The position numbers were made by a program, and so were the translations under genes. The notes below the pieces were generated by a model, which had not been told where the DNA came from, searched no databases, and was given only the letters and a program-made list of their open reading frames with translations. From Gammaproteobacteria bacterium (GTDB lineage: Bacteria > Pseudomonadota > Gammaproteobacteria > Nevskiales > Nevskiaceae), in the NCBI GenBank assembly GCA_026398875.1, contig JAPLSB010000017.1, positions 1 to 64,000 of the forward strand: DNA of 64,000 nt. The letters run 5' to 3'. Positions 52,686 through 62,548 of this stretch are shown in pieces (the stretch's first letter is position 1; the number at the start of each line of letters is the position of its first letter).

Positions 52686-54557
52686 TTATCGCGTTGTGTC
52701 GCACGCGAGCATCGTGACGCAGCGCAATTCCGACGCACTGTTGCCGACGATCATTGCGCCTTCCTCGGCGCTGCTGACGCAGGCGCGCGCCGAGGCAAAC
52801 AGCTCGCGGCCGGTGCCGTGTTCATTGCCGGACAGGTCGGCAGTCGCCGCGCCACGCGCTGCCCATTCCGTGGCATCGACCAGCGCCGTCAGGGTGCCGG
52901 CTTCGGCATCGAGACGAATCAGGTCACCGTCACGAACCTTGGCGAGTTCGCCGCCGGCAAGGCATTCCGGCGAGACATGAATCGCCGCCGGCACCTTGCC
53001 CGATGCGCCGCTCATGCGACCGTCGGTGACCAGAGCCACGTGGAAACCTTCGTCCTGCAGCACAGCCAGCGGCGGCGTCAGCTTGTGCAGCTCCGGCATG
53101 CCGTTGGCGCGCGGCCCCTGGAAGCGGACCACGGCGACGAAATCGCGCTTCAGGTCGCCGCGCTTGAATGCTGCCTGCACCGCTTCCTGCGAATCGAAAA
53201 CGATGGCCGGCGCTTCGACGACGCGATGTTCCGGCTTCACTGCTGACACTTTGATGACAGCGCGGCCAAGGTTGCCGGTCAGCCGGCGCAAGCCACCATC
53301 GGCGCTGAACGGATTCGACGCCGGCCGCAGCACCGATTCATCGAGCGAGGCCAGCGGCGCAGCCCGCCAGGCGAGCTGGCCGGCATCATCGAGATACGGC
53401 TCCTCGGCGTAGGCGTCGAGCCCGCGTCCGGCGACGGTCTTCACGTCGCGGTGCATCAGCCCGGCGTCGAGCAGTTCGCGAATCAAAAAGCCCATGCCGC
53501 CGGCGGCGTGGAAGTGGTTCACGTCGGCGCGGCCGTTCGGGTAGATGCGCGCCAGCAGCGGCACCACCGACGACAGCTCGGAGAAGTCATCCCAGTCGAT
53601 GACGATGCCGGCGGCGCGCGCCATCGCGATCAGGTGGATCGTGTGATTGGTCGAGCCGCCGGTGGCATGCAGGCCGACGATGGCATTGACGATGGCCCGC
53701 TCGTCGACCACTTCGGCCATCGGCAGATAGGCGTCGCCGAGCGTGGTGACTGCCGCGATCCGCTTTGCCGCCGCCGACGTCAGCGCATCGCGCAGCGGCG
53801 TGTTCGGGTTGACGAAGGCGGCACCGGGCAGATGCAGGCCCATGACCTCCATCAGCATCTGGTTGGAATTGGCGGTGCCGTAGAACGTGCAGGTGCCGGG
53901 GCCGTGGTAACTCGCCGCTTCCGATTCCAGCAGCGCATCGCGGCCGACCTTGCCTTGCGCGAACAGCTGCCGGACCTTGGCCTTGTCGTCGTTCGAGACG
54001 CCGGACGTCATCGGCCCGGCCGGCACGAAGATCACCGGCAGATGGCCGAAGCTCAAGCTCCCGATCACCAGGCCCGGCACGATCTTGTCGCAGACGCCCA
54101 GCATCAGCGCAGCGTCGAAGGTGTTGTGGCTCAGCGCGATCGCCGCCGACATGGCGATGACATCGCGCGAGAACAGCGATAGCTCCATGCCCGGCTCGCC
54201 TTGCGTGACGCCATCGCACATCGCCGGCACGCCGCCCGCGAACTGGGCAACGGCAAACGCTTCGCGCGCGGCCTGCTTGATGATGGCCGGGTAGCGTTCC
54301 AGCGGCTGGTGCGCCGACAGCATGTCGTTGTACGCCGACACGATGCCGAGGTTCGGCCAGCGCACGGCACGCAGCGCCGGCTTGTCTTCGCTGCCGGCCG
54401 CTGCGAAGGCATGAGCCAGGTTCGTGCAGCCGAGCCGGCCGCGCGCGGTGCCGGCATCGCGGGCCTGATCGATGCGCTTGAGATAGGCCGCGCGCGTTGC
54501 CGCGCTGCGGTGCTTGATCCGTGCAGTGACGGCGGCAACGACAGGATTCAGCGGCAT
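52686..54557 (-). CDS. edd: 6-phosphogluconate dehydratase
   Basis: 623 residues from the ATG at 54557, preceded by CGGAG; the much longer open frame upstream is antisense to zwf and was rejected. Iron-sulfur and substrate motifs include [24 protein letters not shown], and [32 protein letters not shown] near the C terminus is the IlvD/Edd signature. It produces KDPG from 6-phosphogluconate. The gene is divergent from zwf, and eda follows. Confidence 0.95.
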   Translation of the reverse strand: MPLNPVVAAVTARIKHRSAATRAAYLKRIDQARDAGTARGRLGCTNLAHAFAAAGSEDKPALRAVRWPNLGIVSAYNDMLSAHQPLERYPAIIKQAAREAFAVAQFAGGVPAMCDGVTQGEPGMELSLFSRDVIAMSAAIALSHNTFDAALMLGVCDKIVPGLVIGSLSFGHLPVIFVPAGPMTSGVSNDDKAKVRQLFAQGKVGRDALLESEAASYHGPGTCTFYGTANSNQMLMEVMGLHLPGAAFVNPNTPLRDALTSAAAKRIAAVTTLGDAYLPMAEVVDERAIVNAIVGLHATGGSTNHTIHLIAMARAAGIVIDWDDFSELSSVVPLLARIYPNGRADVNHFHAAGGMGFLIRELLDAGLMHRDVKTVAGRGLDAYAEEPYLDDAGQLAWRAAPLASLDESVLRPASNPFSADGGLRRLTGNLGRAVIKVSAVKPEHRVVEAPAIVFDSQEAVQAAFKRGDLKRDFVAVVRFQGPRANGMPELHKLTPPLAVLQDEGFHVALVTDGRMSGASGKVPAAIHVSPECLAGGELAKVRDGDLIRLDAEAGTLTALVDATEWAARGAATADLSGNEHGTGRELFASARACVSSAEEGAMIVGNSASELRCVTMLACDTTR

Positions 54558-54668
54558 GTTTTCTCCGGTACGCCGCCGATCGAAGCGGCTCTTGAAACGA
54601 CACGGCATCGGGCAGGCAAGATAGCACTGCAAGAACGATGCAAAGCCGCCACTTGAGACCCGCGCGCC

Positions 54669-56129
54669 ATGGCTCAACCTCCCTGCTTCGACCTGATCTT
54701 TTTCGGTGGCACCGGCGACCTGGCACTGCGCAAGCTGCTGCCGGCGCTGTACTACCGCCATCGCGACACGGTGGACTGCAGCGGCTGGCGGATCATCGCC
54801 GTGTCGCGGCAGGCGCTCGACACCGCCGGCTACGTCGCGATGGTTCACGAGGCTTGCAAGCAGTTCATCCCGGCCAAGGATTTCGACGAAGCGGTCTGGA
54901 CCGCGTTCGCGACCCGGCTCGAATACCTCGCGATCGATGCCACGGTGCCGGCCGATTACGACAAGCTGGCCACGGCCCTCGCCGGCTCCGCCGAGCGCAT
55001 CCGGGTGTTCTATCTGTCGACCGCTGCCAGCCTGTTTGCCGACATCTGCGACAACCTGGCTGCGGCCAATCTGGTCACGCCACTGAGCCGCGTGGTGCTG
55101 GAAAAGCCGCTCGGCTTCAGCCTGGCCTCGGCCACTGCGATCAACGAAGCGGTCGCCAGGATCTTCACGGAGAAGCAGATCTTCCGGATCGATCATTACC
55201 TCGGCAAGGAAACGGTGCAGAACCTGATCGCGCTGCGCTTCGGCAACTCGATCTTCGAGCCGCTGTGGCATCGCGCTGCCGTACGCGATGTGCAGATCAC
55301 GCTGGCTGAAACGGTCGGCGTCGGCGAACGCGGCGAGTACTACGACCGCTACGGCGCGCTGCGCGACATGGTTCAGAACCATGCGCTGCAGCTGTTGTGC
55401 ATCCTGGCAATGGAGCCGCCGTCATCGATCGATCCCGACGAGATCCGCGACGAGAAGCTGAAGGTACTGCGAGCGCTGCGCCCGTTCACGCCGGACGACG
55501 TGCGCAACAAGATCGTCCGCGGCCAGTACCGCGCCGGCGCCATCGAAGGCCGCGCCGTGCCCGGCTATCTCGACGAACCGGGCATCCCGGACGGCACCAC
55601 GACCGAAACCTTCGTGGCGATGCGCGTCGATGTCGACAACTGGCGCTGGGCACGCGTGCCGTTCTATCTCCGCACCGGCAAGCGCATGCAGGAGCGGATG
55701 TCGGAGATCGTCATCAACTTCCGCGCCGTGCCGCACGCGATCCTGCCCGGCAACGACGCCGGCAACGTCAATCGGCTGGTGATCCGCCTGCAGCCGGATG
55801 AAGGCATCGAACTGCATGTGCTGGCCAAGGTGCCGGGTGCCGACATGCGCGTGAAGCCGGTCAAGCTCGATCTGGATTTCGCCGAAACCTTCAAGACCCG
55901 GCAGTGGGATGCCTACGAGCGCCTGCTGATGGACGTGATCAGCGGCAACCTGACCTTGTTCATGCGCCGCGACGAGCTTGATGCCGCCTGGCACTGGATC
56001 GACCCGATCCACAGCGCCTGGGCCACGCAAAGCGATCCACCGAAGCCGTACTCGGCCGGGACCTGGGGGCCGACGGCGTCGAGTGCGCTGATCGTCCGCG
56101 ACGGCCTGTGCTGGAAGGAAGAGTCATGA
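54669..56129 (+). CDS. zwf: Glucose-6-phosphate 1-dehydrogenase
   Basis: A 486-residue enzyme. The NADP-binding motif is [16 protein letters not shown] (residues 12-27) and the active-site signature is [13 protein letters not shown] (about residue 175). Dimer-domain sequence [17 protein letters not shown] is typical. It makes 6-phosphogluconolactone, the entry to the Entner-Doudoroff route encoded beside it. The stop overlaps pgl (ATGA). Confidence 0.96.
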   Translation: MAQPPCFDLIFFGGTGDLALRKLLPALYYRHRDTVDCSGWRIIAVSRQALDTAGYVAMVHEACKQFIPAKDFDEAVWTAFATRLEYLAIDATVPADYDKLATALAGSAERIRVFYLSTAASLFADICDNLAAANLVTPLSRVVLEKPLGFSLASATAINEAVARIFTEKQIFRIDHYLGKETVQNLIALRFGNSIFEPLWHRAAVRDVQITLAETVGVGERGEYYDRYGALRDMVQNHALQLLCILAMEPPSSIDPDEIRDEKLKVLRALRPFTPDDVRNKIVRGQYRAGAIEGRAVPGYLDEPGIPDGTTTETFVAMRVDVDNWRWARVPFYLRTGKRMQERMSEIVINFRAVPHAILPGNDAGNVNRLVIRLQPDEGIELHVLAKVPGADMRVKPVKLDLDFAETFKTRQWDAYERLLMDVISGNLTLFMRRDELDAAWHWIDPIHSAWATQSDPPKPYSAGTWGPTASSALIVRDGLCWKEES

Positions 56130-56830
56130 GTGGCACGCTGACCGAGCACCACTTCACCTCGGCCACGGCTGCGACCGAAGCGCTGGCCGACGCGATCATC
56201 GCCCGCTTGCGCACGGCGATTGCCGAACGCGGTGCCGCGTCGCTGATCGTCTCCGGGGGAAAAAGCCCGGTGCCGCTGTTCGCGCGTCTGCGGGTGGCGG
56301 GTCTCGACTGGTCCAAGGTCTGGATCACGTTGGCCGACGAGCGCTGGGTGGCGCCGACCTCTCCGGATTCCAACGAGCGCCTGCTGCGCGAGCATCTGCT
56401 GGTTGATGCTGCGGCTGCCGCGCGCTTCGTGCCGCTGAAGTCGGCATTCGACGGCGTGGCCGACGGACTGGCTGCATCGGCCCTGGCACTCGCGGCGGTG
56501 CCACGGCCGTTCGATGTCGTGGTGCTCGGCATGGGCGAGGACGGGCATACCGCTTCGCTGTTTCCGGGCGCCGAAGGTCTGGCGGCCGCACTGGCACTCG
56601 ACAACCCCGCCCCGCTCGCCGCGATCACGCCGCTGACCGCACCGCATGCGCGGATCACGCTGACCCTGGCGGCGCTGCTGGATTCACGCTGCGTGATGCT
56701 GCCGCTGTCCGGGGCGACCAAGAACGCGGTCTACCTGCAGCTGCGCGCCATGCCCGATGCGCTGCGCTGGCCAGTGAGCGCGGTGCTGACCCAGCAGCAG
56801 ACGCCGGTCGAGGTCTGGCTGACGCCTTGA
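56126..56830 (+). CDS. pgl: 6-phosphogluconolactonase
   Basis: 234 residues from the ATG at 56126, overlapping the zwf stop. Motifs are [30 protein letters not shown], and [17 protein letters not shown], all typical of the DevB/Pgl family. It hydrolyses the lactone to 6-phosphogluconate for Edd. A palindromic repeat element follows the gene. Confidence 0.94.
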   Translation: MSGTLTEHHFTSATAATEALADAIIARLRTAIAERGAASLIVSGGKSPVPLFARLRVAGLDWSKVWITLADERWVAPTSPDSNERLLREHLLVDAAAAARFVPLKSAFDGVADGLAASALALAAVPRPFDVVVLGMGEDGHTASLFPGAEGLAAALALDNPAPLAAITPLTAPHARITLTLAALLDSRCVMLPLSGATKNAVYLQLRAMPDALRWPVSAVLTQQQTPVEVWLTP

Positions 56831-56835
56831 GACCC

Positions 56836-56916
56836 GTCATTCCGGCGAACGCCGGAATCCAGAGCCACCCAGTTCCACCCTCATCGACTCTGGATGCCGA
56901 CTTTCGTCGGCATGAC
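56836..56916. repeat. REP-like palindromic doublet between pgl and moaB
   Basis: Two 29-base arms (56836-56864 and 56888-56916) are imperfect inverted copies, both starting GTCAT on their outer edge and carrying CCAGAG inward. Each arm is itself a hairpin (TTCCGGCGAACGCCGGAA and TGCCGACTTTCGTCGGCA). This is the organisation of REP/BIME elements and may also terminate the convergent transcripts. Confidence 0.75.
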
Positions 56917-56945
56917 AGCAAGCGGGCTGTCTTCCCTCCCCCGAT

Positions 56946-57485
56946 TCAGTCGCGATTGGACGGCCGCTTGCCGGCCGGCACGTCCGGCGATTCCTTCATC
57001 CGCGGAATCAGGTCAACGAGATTGCACGGCCGCGTCGCCGTCGACAGCTGCAGGCCGATGATCTTGTCCCAGGCCAGTTCGCAGGCGCCCCGGGAGCCCG
57101 GCAGGCAGAACACCAGCCGGCCATTCGCCGAACCGGCAAAGGCCCTCGACTGGATTGCCGAGGTGCCGATGTCGGCATAGCTGAGCATCCGGAACAGCTC
57201 GCCAAAGCCGTCGGTCACGCGATCCAGCAGCGGCTTGACCGCTTCCGGCACCAGATCGCGGCCAGTCAGGCCGGTGCCGCCGGTGATGATGATCACGTCG
57301 ACCGTTTCGTCGATCAGCCAGTTCGAGACCTGGGCGCGGATGCCATAACGATCATCGCTCTTGATCAGCCGCGCCGCCAGCCGGTGGCCATCGCGAGCGA
57401 TGCGCTCGACCAGCAGGTTGCCGGACTTGTCGTCATCCAGCGTGCGGGTGTCGGAAACGGTCAGGACGGCGATGCCAAGGCTCAT
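56946..57485 (-). CDS. moaB: Molybdenum cofactor biosynthesis protein MoaB
   Basis: A 179-residue MogA/MoaB fold protein: GIAVLTVSDTRTLDDDKSG, IITGGTGLTGRDLVPEAV, LSYADIGTSAIQSRAFAG and VFCLPGSRGACELAWDKII. It adenylylates molybdopterin before MoeA inserts the metal. It is isolated from mobA-moeA and is flanked by two different repeat elements, 29 bases past its stop and 33 bases before its start. Confidence 0.92.
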   Translation of the reverse strand: MSLGIAVLTVSDTRTLDDDKSGNLLVERIARDGHRLAARLIKSDDRYGIRAQVSNWLIDETVDVIIITGGTGLTGRDLVPEAVKPLLDRVTDGFGELFRMLSYADIGTSAIQSRAFAGSANGRLVFCLPGSRGACELAWDKIIGLQLSTATRPCNLVDLIPRMKESPDVPAGKRPSNRD

Positions 57486-57518
57486 CGGGATACTCGTTCA
57501 GTTGTTGTATCGGATGCG

Positions 57519-57610
57519 GGTCTCACGCAAAGGCGCAAAGACGCCAAGGAAAAACAAAAAAATCATGCGTTTAAGCTGTTCTTTGCGTCTTCGCGCCTTT
57601 GCGTGAGACC
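57519..57610. repeat. 92-base inverted-repeat element upstream of moaB
   Basis: Two 26-base arms (57519-57544 and 57585-57610) are inverted copies with one mismatch, containing CTCACGCAAAGGCGC. The 40-base spacer is AT-rich. The sequence resembles CACGCAAAG-type interspersed repeats that I recall from many bacterial genomes, but copy number here cannot be judged. It lies between the starts/ends of moaB and hpnN, both leftward. Confidence 0.8.
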
Positions 57611-57625
57611 GCCGTGTCTTGATGT

Positions 57626-60247
57626 TCAGGCCTTCGCATTCTTCCAGCGCAGCGCCAGCAGGCTCGGCAGCAGCACCAGTGCGCACAGCAGCGTCATGCC
57701 GAGGCCCAGGGTCAGCAGCAGGCCCATGCTGACCATGCCGGGATGCTTGGCGAACGCCAGATTGCCGAAGTTGACCATGGTGATCAGCGCGCCGAACAGC
57801 ACCGCGCGCGCCGTGCCGGTCTTCAGCAGCGAACCATCGGCCGCATCGCGACCGCGCTGGACCAGATAGACCCCGTAGTCGACACCGACGCCGAGAATCA
57901 GCGGCAGCGCGATGACATTGGCGAAGTTGAACGGCACGCCGGCCAGCACCGAGGCGGCAACGGTCAGCAGCCCGGCCATCGCCAGCGGCACCAGCACCAG
58001 CAGCGTGTCGATCACCGAGCGCAGCAGCACCAGCAGCAGCAAGGTGATCACCACGGCCGAATAGGTGAACGCGTCCTGGAACGATTCGACGACCGAACGG
58101 CCGGCTTCAGCCTGCGTCGATGGCCCACCGGTCGCGGTCGGCGCAACGGCCTGCACGGCAGTGATGAACGCCGCTTCGTCGGTGGGGTTGTCGAGGATCC
58201 TGGCCGGCATCGCTTCGACGCGATAAAGACCATCGGCACTCTTCCAGCGGTCGATCAGCGACGGCGGCAGGTCGGCGGCGGTGACCGCACTGGCCTTCAG
58301 TGCGTCCTTCAAGCCGGCCAGCCGCGCCGGCAGGCTGCCGAGCAGGTTGGCGCGCAAGTCCGCCAGCAGTGCCGCCTGACCGGCTGCATCGCGCTTGGCG
58401 TATTCGGCAGCGAAACCATCGAGCGCGGCCTGTAAGGCTGCTGCCGCCTCGCCCTGCTTGCCGGTCTGTGCCGCGACATAGGCCGGCATGGCCAGCCGCA
58501 TCTGCTCGATCAGCGCGTAGTCGTCCTCACGCGCGGCGGGTTCGGTCGGCGCCGGTGCATCGGTGAGCTGCGGGCCGAGCGCGAAGCGCAGGTCCTCGAT
58601 GATCGCCAGCTTCTCTTCCTGATCGGCCGGCACGAAGCTGTCGAGCGTCATCGCCCGCTTGATCTCCGGGCGCTTCGACAGTTCGGTGGCGAGCCGCGTC
58701 GCGGTGTCCTGATCGGGCACCAGCGCCGACAGGGTCAGCGTCGGGATTTCCGGATCCTGCAGCAGGTCGCGGAAAGTCATGATCGCTTCGGTGTCCGGAT
58801 CGCGCAGCTTCAGCGGATCGCTGTCGAAGCGCGCCTGCGGCACGAAGTACAGCGAACCGGCGATCAGCACGGCGGAGACGAGCCAGATCGGCTTGGCATG
58901 CGAGAACGGCCAGGCCAGCACTTTCGAAAGCGTGCTGCCGATCACCGGCGTCCAGGCCAGCTTCTTCGGGTCTGGCGCCAGCAGCGCGATCAGCGCCGGC
59001 AGCAAGGTGACCGTGACGGCGAGGCTGATGATCATGCCGGCGCCGGAAATCAGGCCCAGTTCGGCAATGCCGAGGAAGTCGGTCGGCACGAATGCGAAGA
59101 AGCCCAGCGAGCAGGTCAGCGCGCAGACCGTCATATAGCCGCCGACATCGGCCGCCGCGATACCCAGCGCGCCCTCGTTCGGCAGGCCCTGCCCCAGCCG
59201 TTCGCGGTACTGCATGCACAAGTACAGCGCGTAATCGAGCCCGAGGCCGATGTAGAGCACGCCGAACGCCACCGAGATCAGGTTCAGATGGCCGACCGCC
59301 ACGGCTGCAAACGCGGTAGTCAGCAGCAGGCCGTAAGCCAGCGACAGGATCGCCGCCAGCATCAGCCGCAGCGAATGCAGCGCGAACCACAGCAGCACCG
59401 CTGACACCGCCAGCGCCAGGAACAGCGCCAGCCCGGCGCCGGAGAACGCGGTCTGGATTTCCTCGTGCTCCATCGCCACGGTACCGGTCAGGCGCACCTT
59501 CAGCCCTTGCTGCTCCAGGCCCAGCTCGCGCACGGCATCGCGAACCGCCTGTACCGGCAGTTCGGCCGGCAGCAGGCGCTTGAAGTCGAGAATCGCGCCG
59601 AGTTCGATGAAGCGGCGCGCGCCGGCCAGTTCGCTGGCACCACCACCGCCAACCAGCGCCTGCCAGCTCAGCGGCGCATCCGCGCCTTTCGTGCTGCCGG
59701 CGACACTGGCGGCGATGCCGTTGAAGGCCGGCGCCAGGTCGAAGTCAGTACCTTCCGGCGCGTTCAGCGCCCGGCCGAGCAGCGTGAACAGACCTCTGAG
59801 ACTCGGGTCCTGATCGAGCGCACCAAGGAACGGCTGGGCGGCCGTGACGTCATCGGCGAGCTTCTGCAGCTTGTCGGCTTCCAGGAACATCAGCCCGTTG
59901 CGGCGGAAGTACGGTTCGGTCTCGATCGCGAACACTTCCGAAAACACGTCGGTGCGCGGACGCAGCTTTTCGACCAGTGCGGCCTGTGCGGCATCCATCA
60001 CTTCCGGGATGCCGCCCTCGATCACCACCACCAGCGTGTGGCTGAGCTTCGGAAACTGGCGGTCCATCTCGATTTCGGCCTGCCGCCACGGCAGTTCCGG
60101 CGCCAGCAGGTTCTGCATGTTGGTGTCGATGCTCAGATGCTTCGCGGTATACGCCGCAAGCGCTGCACCGACCACCAGGGCCGCGATCACAACCAGGACT
60201 GCACGGCGCTGGGCAGCATCGACCAACGCAGAAAGCAAACGACTCAT
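57626..60247 (-). CDS. hpnN: MMPL/RND transporter of the HpnN hopanoid type
   Basis: 873 residues. The N-terminal membrane span is followed by the HpnN pattern IDTNMQNLLAPELPWRQAEIEMDRQFP and RRNGLMFLEADKLQ. Two sets of membrane helices (about residues 270-410 and 735-870) flank a large periplasmic domain, the MMPL layout. HpnN of hopanoid producers moves hopanoids to the outer membrane. No squalene-hopene cyclase is in this window, so cargo is inferred from family only. The gene is divergent from an hpnM/mlaC-like gene. Confidence 0.85.
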   Translation of the reverse strand: MSRLLSALVDAAQRRAVLVVIAALVVGAALAAYTAKHLSIDTNMQNLLAPELPWRQAEIEMDRQFPKLSHTLVVVIEGGIPEVMDAAQAALVEKLRPRTDVFSEVFAIETEPYFRRNGLMFLEADKLQKLADDVTAAQPFLGALDQDPSLRGLFTLLGRALNAPEGTDFDLAPAFNGIAASVAGSTKGADAPLSWQALVGGGGASELAGARRFIELGAILDFKRLLPAELPVQAVRDAVRELGLEQQGLKVRLTGTVAMEHEEIQTAFSGAGLALFLALAVSAVLLWFALHSLRLMLAAILSLAYGLLLTTAFAAVAVGHLNLISVAFGVLYIGLGLDYALYLCMQYRERLGQGLPNEGALGIAAADVGGYMTVCALTCSLGFFAFVPTDFLGIAELGLISGAGMIISLAVTVTLLPALIALLAPDPKKLAWTPVIGSTLSKVLAWPFSHAKPIWLVSAVLIAGSLYFVPQARFDSDPLKLRDPDTEAIMTFRDLLQDPEIPTLTLSALVPDQDTATRLATELSKRPEIKRAMTLDSFVPADQEEKLAIIEDLRFALGPQLTDAPAPTEPAAREDDYALIEQMRLAMPAYVAAQTGKQGEAAAALQAALDGFAAEYAKRDAAGQAALLADLRANLLGSLPARLAGLKDALKASAVTAADLPPSLIDRWKSADGLYRVEAMPARILDNPTDEAAFITAVQAVAPTATGGPSTQAEAGRSVVESFQDAFTYSAVVITLLLLVLLRSVIDTLLVLVPLAMAGLLTVAASVLAGVPFNFANVIALPLILGVGVDYGVYLVQRGRDAADGSLLKTGTARAVLFGALITMVNFGNLAFAKHPGMVSMGLLLTLGLGMTLLCALVLLPSLLALRWKNAKA

Positions 60248-60345
60248 CCGCCGGAAACCTCAGGGAAAAGGGAACTTGAAAGGCTGGCACGGGTCGGTGT
60301 GTGCGCCTGAGAATAGGCGCCCCGCACAGCCTCCCATTGTCGCCG

Positions 60346-60957
60346 ATGCCGAAAATCCCTGTGGTCCTGCGTTCCCTGCTCGCCTGCGTGCTGCTTGTTC
60401 CCTGCGCACAGGCTGCCGCTGCACCCGCGCCGGGTGCCGTCGTGACCGGCTTCCACGAGGTGCTGATCGGCAACATGAAACAGGGCGCGTCGCTCGGCTG
60501 CGCCGGCCGCAACGGCAAGATCGCGACGGCCGTCGATGGCAGCTTCGACCTGCCGTATCTGGCCAGCAAGGTGCTGCGCCGGCAGTGGAAGACGCTGACG
60601 CCGGAGCAGCAGACCCGTTTCACGACGACGTTCCGCGATCTGGTGCTGGCGACCTACACCAGCCAGTTCGCGAAGTTCGGTGGCGAGAAGTTCGAGACGC
60701 TGGCGACCAAGGAACTGGCCGACGGCAGTCGTCAGGTCAACGCCAAGCTGACGCCGGGCAGCGGCAAACCGATCAACTTCGATTACGTGCTGCACGAGGT
60801 CAACGGCGAGTGGCGCATCGTCAATGTCGTGGCCGATGGCGTCAGCGATCTGGCGATCCGCGGCAGCCAGTACGACAAGGCGTTCAAGGCAGTCGGCTTC
60901 GATGGCCTGCTGCAGCAGATCGAAAGCCAGACGGCGGCCAATCGGAAGGGCTGCTGA
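60346..60957 (+). CDS. MlaC/HpnM-like periplasmic lipid-carrier protein
   Basis: 203 residues from the ATG at 60346. A signal peptide (VLRSLLACVLLVPCAQAAAA) is followed by the MlaC/Ttg2D fold: FDLPYLASKVLRRQWKTLTPEQQTRFTTTFRDLVLATYTSQF and GEWRIVNVVADGVSDLAI. HpnM belongs to this family and is usually next to hpnN, as here (divergent). It likely passes lipid between membranes with HpnN. Assignment to HpnM rather than general MlaC rests on context. Confidence 0.78.
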   Translation: MPKIPVVLRSLLACVLLVPCAQAAAAPAPGAVVTGFHEVLIGNMKQGASLGCAGRNGKIATAVDGSFDLPYLASKVLRRQWKTLTPEQQTRFTTTFRDLVLATYTSQFAKFGGEKFETLATKELADGSRQVNAKLTPGSGKPINFDYVLHEVNGEWRIVNVVADGVSDLAIRGSQYDKAFKAVGFDGLLQQIESQTAANRKGC

Positions 60958-60987
60958 ACCCTCGCGATGACCGCCGCCGAGTACTGC

Positions 60988-61428
60988 TCACCCCCAGCGG
61001 AAGTGGAACTCGGCATCGGTCGGCTTCGGTGCCGCGCGGTCAGCGTCGCGAACCACGGTGACCGCCGCGAAGCTCAGGACATCGGCCAGCAGTAAGGTTT
61101 TCAGCGCCGGGCCGTACAGGCCATCGCGCGCCGAGGCGAACTGCCAGACGCCGAACCATGCCGAGAGTCCAGCCGCGATCAACAACCCGAGCGCCAGCCA
61201 GCGGGCGGTGGCCGACAGGAACGCGGCCCCGACCGCAATCAGACCTATCGCCAGCAACGCGGCGCCGTGCTGCATGGCCAGCTCGGCAATGGCAGCGGCC
61301 GGCAAATGGCCCTGCCCGATCTGGAACGCGAACACGTCGGGCGCCGACCAGATTCGCGCGCCGATCACCAGCGCCGCCAGGCCCGACAGCAGTAATGCCG
61401 AAAACGACAGCGCATTCACGGTTTTCAT
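60988..61428 (-). CDS. Small four-span membrane protein
   Basis: 146 residues from the ATG at 61428, preceded by GAGGGA. Four hydrophobic segments are visible (LSFSALLLSGLAALVIG, AALLAIGLIAVGAAFLS, ALGLLIAAGLSAWFGVW, TLLLADVLSFAAVTVV). No family recognised with confidence. It is divergent from a TetR regulator across a 187-base region with an operator-like palindrome, so it is the probable target of that regulator. Confidence 0.7.
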   Translation of the reverse strand: MKTVNALSFSALLLSGLAALVIGARIWSAPDVFAFQIGQGHLPAAAIAELAMQHGAALLAIGLIAVGAAFLSATARWLALGLLIAAGLSAWFGVWQFASARDGLYGPALKTLLLADVLSFAAVTVVRDADRAAPKPTDAEFHFRWG

Positions 61429-61523
61429 GACGCTTCCCTCTTGCCTCTGCTTCGATACGGCCGGATCGCCGGCCTCGGTCGCCATCGGTACCGGCTGTGC
61501 GCTTCCACCGCTTGCCGGTACAC

Positions 61524-61547
61524 TATGGTATTCACCATACTATGGTG
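61524..61547. promoter_or_regulatory. Overlapping palindromes, likely TetR operator
   Basis: TATGGT-ATTC-ACCATA (61524-61539) and CACCATA-C-TATGGTG (61533-61547) are both perfect inverted repeats sharing the central ACCATA. They lie between the divergent membrane-protein and TetR genes, the usual place for an autoregulatory operator. Confidence 0.65.
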
Positions 61548-61615
61548 ACTAACCTACATAAATCGAATGGACGGCGCAAGATGCCGTTCGTCAGCTGCAC
61601 TGAGGAGGAACAACG

Positions 61616-62203
61616 ATGGCCAGAACCAGCAATGCCCGTCAGGACGCGATCGAAGCGGCCGTGCGGCTGTTTCGCAGTCAGGGCTATTCAGCGACCGGCC
61701 TGAGCCAGCTGCTGGAGGAAAGCGGCGCCCCCAAAGGCTCGTTCTACTTCCACTTCCCGGGCGGCAAGGAACAGCTGGCGCTGGAAGCCTTGACCGTGTT
61801 CGGCGAGGAAATCCGCAGCCGCATCGCTCGCCGCGCCGAAACGCTCGGCGCTGACACGCCGGCCTTCATCCGCGCGATGTTCGACGCCACGGCCAAGGAA
61901 CTGGAAACCAGCGACTACACCGCTGGCTGCGTGGCCTCGAACCTCGGCAGCGAGATGTCATCGGGCAATCGGCCGATTGCCGAAGCCGTGACGAAGGTGG
62001 TCGAAAGCTGGGTCCATGCGATCGCCGATGGTGTCGCCGCACGCTTCGACAGCCGGGACGCTGCAATCGCCTACGCCGCCACGGTGATGGCCGCGCTCAG
62101 CGGCGTTCGAACCATGGCACGCGCGCAGCGCTCCACCGCGATGTTCGGCGCGATCGCCGAAGTGCTGATTACCGGCCTGCCGGCCCCGCGATCCGCCGAC
62201 TGA
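61616..62203 (+). CDS. TetR/AcrR-family transcriptional regulator
   Basis: 195 residues. The helix-turn-helix spans about residues 12-55 (AAVRLFRSQGYSATGLSQLLEESGAPKGSFYFHFPGGKEQL). The C-terminal ligand domain (TAGCVASNLGSEMSS, AATVMAALSGVRTMARAQ) is of the LmrA/YxaF-like kind. It probably represses itself and the divergent membrane gene. Ligand unknown. Confidence 0.9.
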   Translation: MARTSNARQDAIEAAVRLFRSQGYSATGLSQLLEESGAPKGSFYFHFPGGKEQLALEALTVFGEEIRSRIARRAETLGADTPAFIRAMFDATAKELETSDYTAGCVASNLGSEMSSGNRPIAEAVTKVVESWVHAIADGVAARFDSRDAAIAYAATVMAALSGVRTMARAQRSTAMFGAIAEVLITGLPAPRSAD

Positions 62204-62222
62204 GCGGACCACCATCGGGCCG

Positions 62223-62534
62223 CTAGACGCTGTCTTCGCGCTCGACGACGAGAATCCGCGCCTCGCCGACCGGGTGTGCAACGTGCTCGCAGCCGATGCC
62301 CGCGTGGAAGATGTCGCCGGCGGCCAATCGGATCACACGTTCGATGCCGGCTTCGCGGACATGCATGTCGACCACGCCATCGAGCACCGCGAACACTTCC
62401 TCGCCATCGTTGACGTGCCAGCGATACGGCTGATCGGTCCAGTGCAGGCGCGTGGTGATGCCGCCCATGTTGGCGATGTCGACGGCGCCCCAAGCGCGGT
62501 CGGCTCGAAAGTCGCGGCTGCGGAAAACAGTCAT
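62223..62534 (-). CDS. Cupin-domain protein
   Basis: 103 residues from the ATG at 62534 (MTVFRSRDFRADRAWGAV). Cupin pattern: RWHVNDGEEVFAVLDGVVDMHV and AAGDIFHAGIGCEHVAHP, with His and Glu in metal-ligand positions. It lies 14 bases after the alanine dehydrogenase stop in the same orientation. Function unknown; a small-molecule binder or isomerase is possible. Confidence 0.78.
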   Translation of the reverse strand: MTVFRSRDFRADRAWGAVDIANMGGITTRLHWTDQPYRWHVNDGEEVFAVLDGVVDMHVREAGIERVIRLAAGDIFHAGIGCEHVAHPVGEARILVVEREDSV

Positions 62535-62548
62535 TGCCCGGATGCCGG

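Noticed and set aside
54558-55382. N-terminal extension of the edd frame
   Set aside because: It runs antisense through zwf and lacks homology; the ATG at 54557 with CGGAG matches known Edd N termini.
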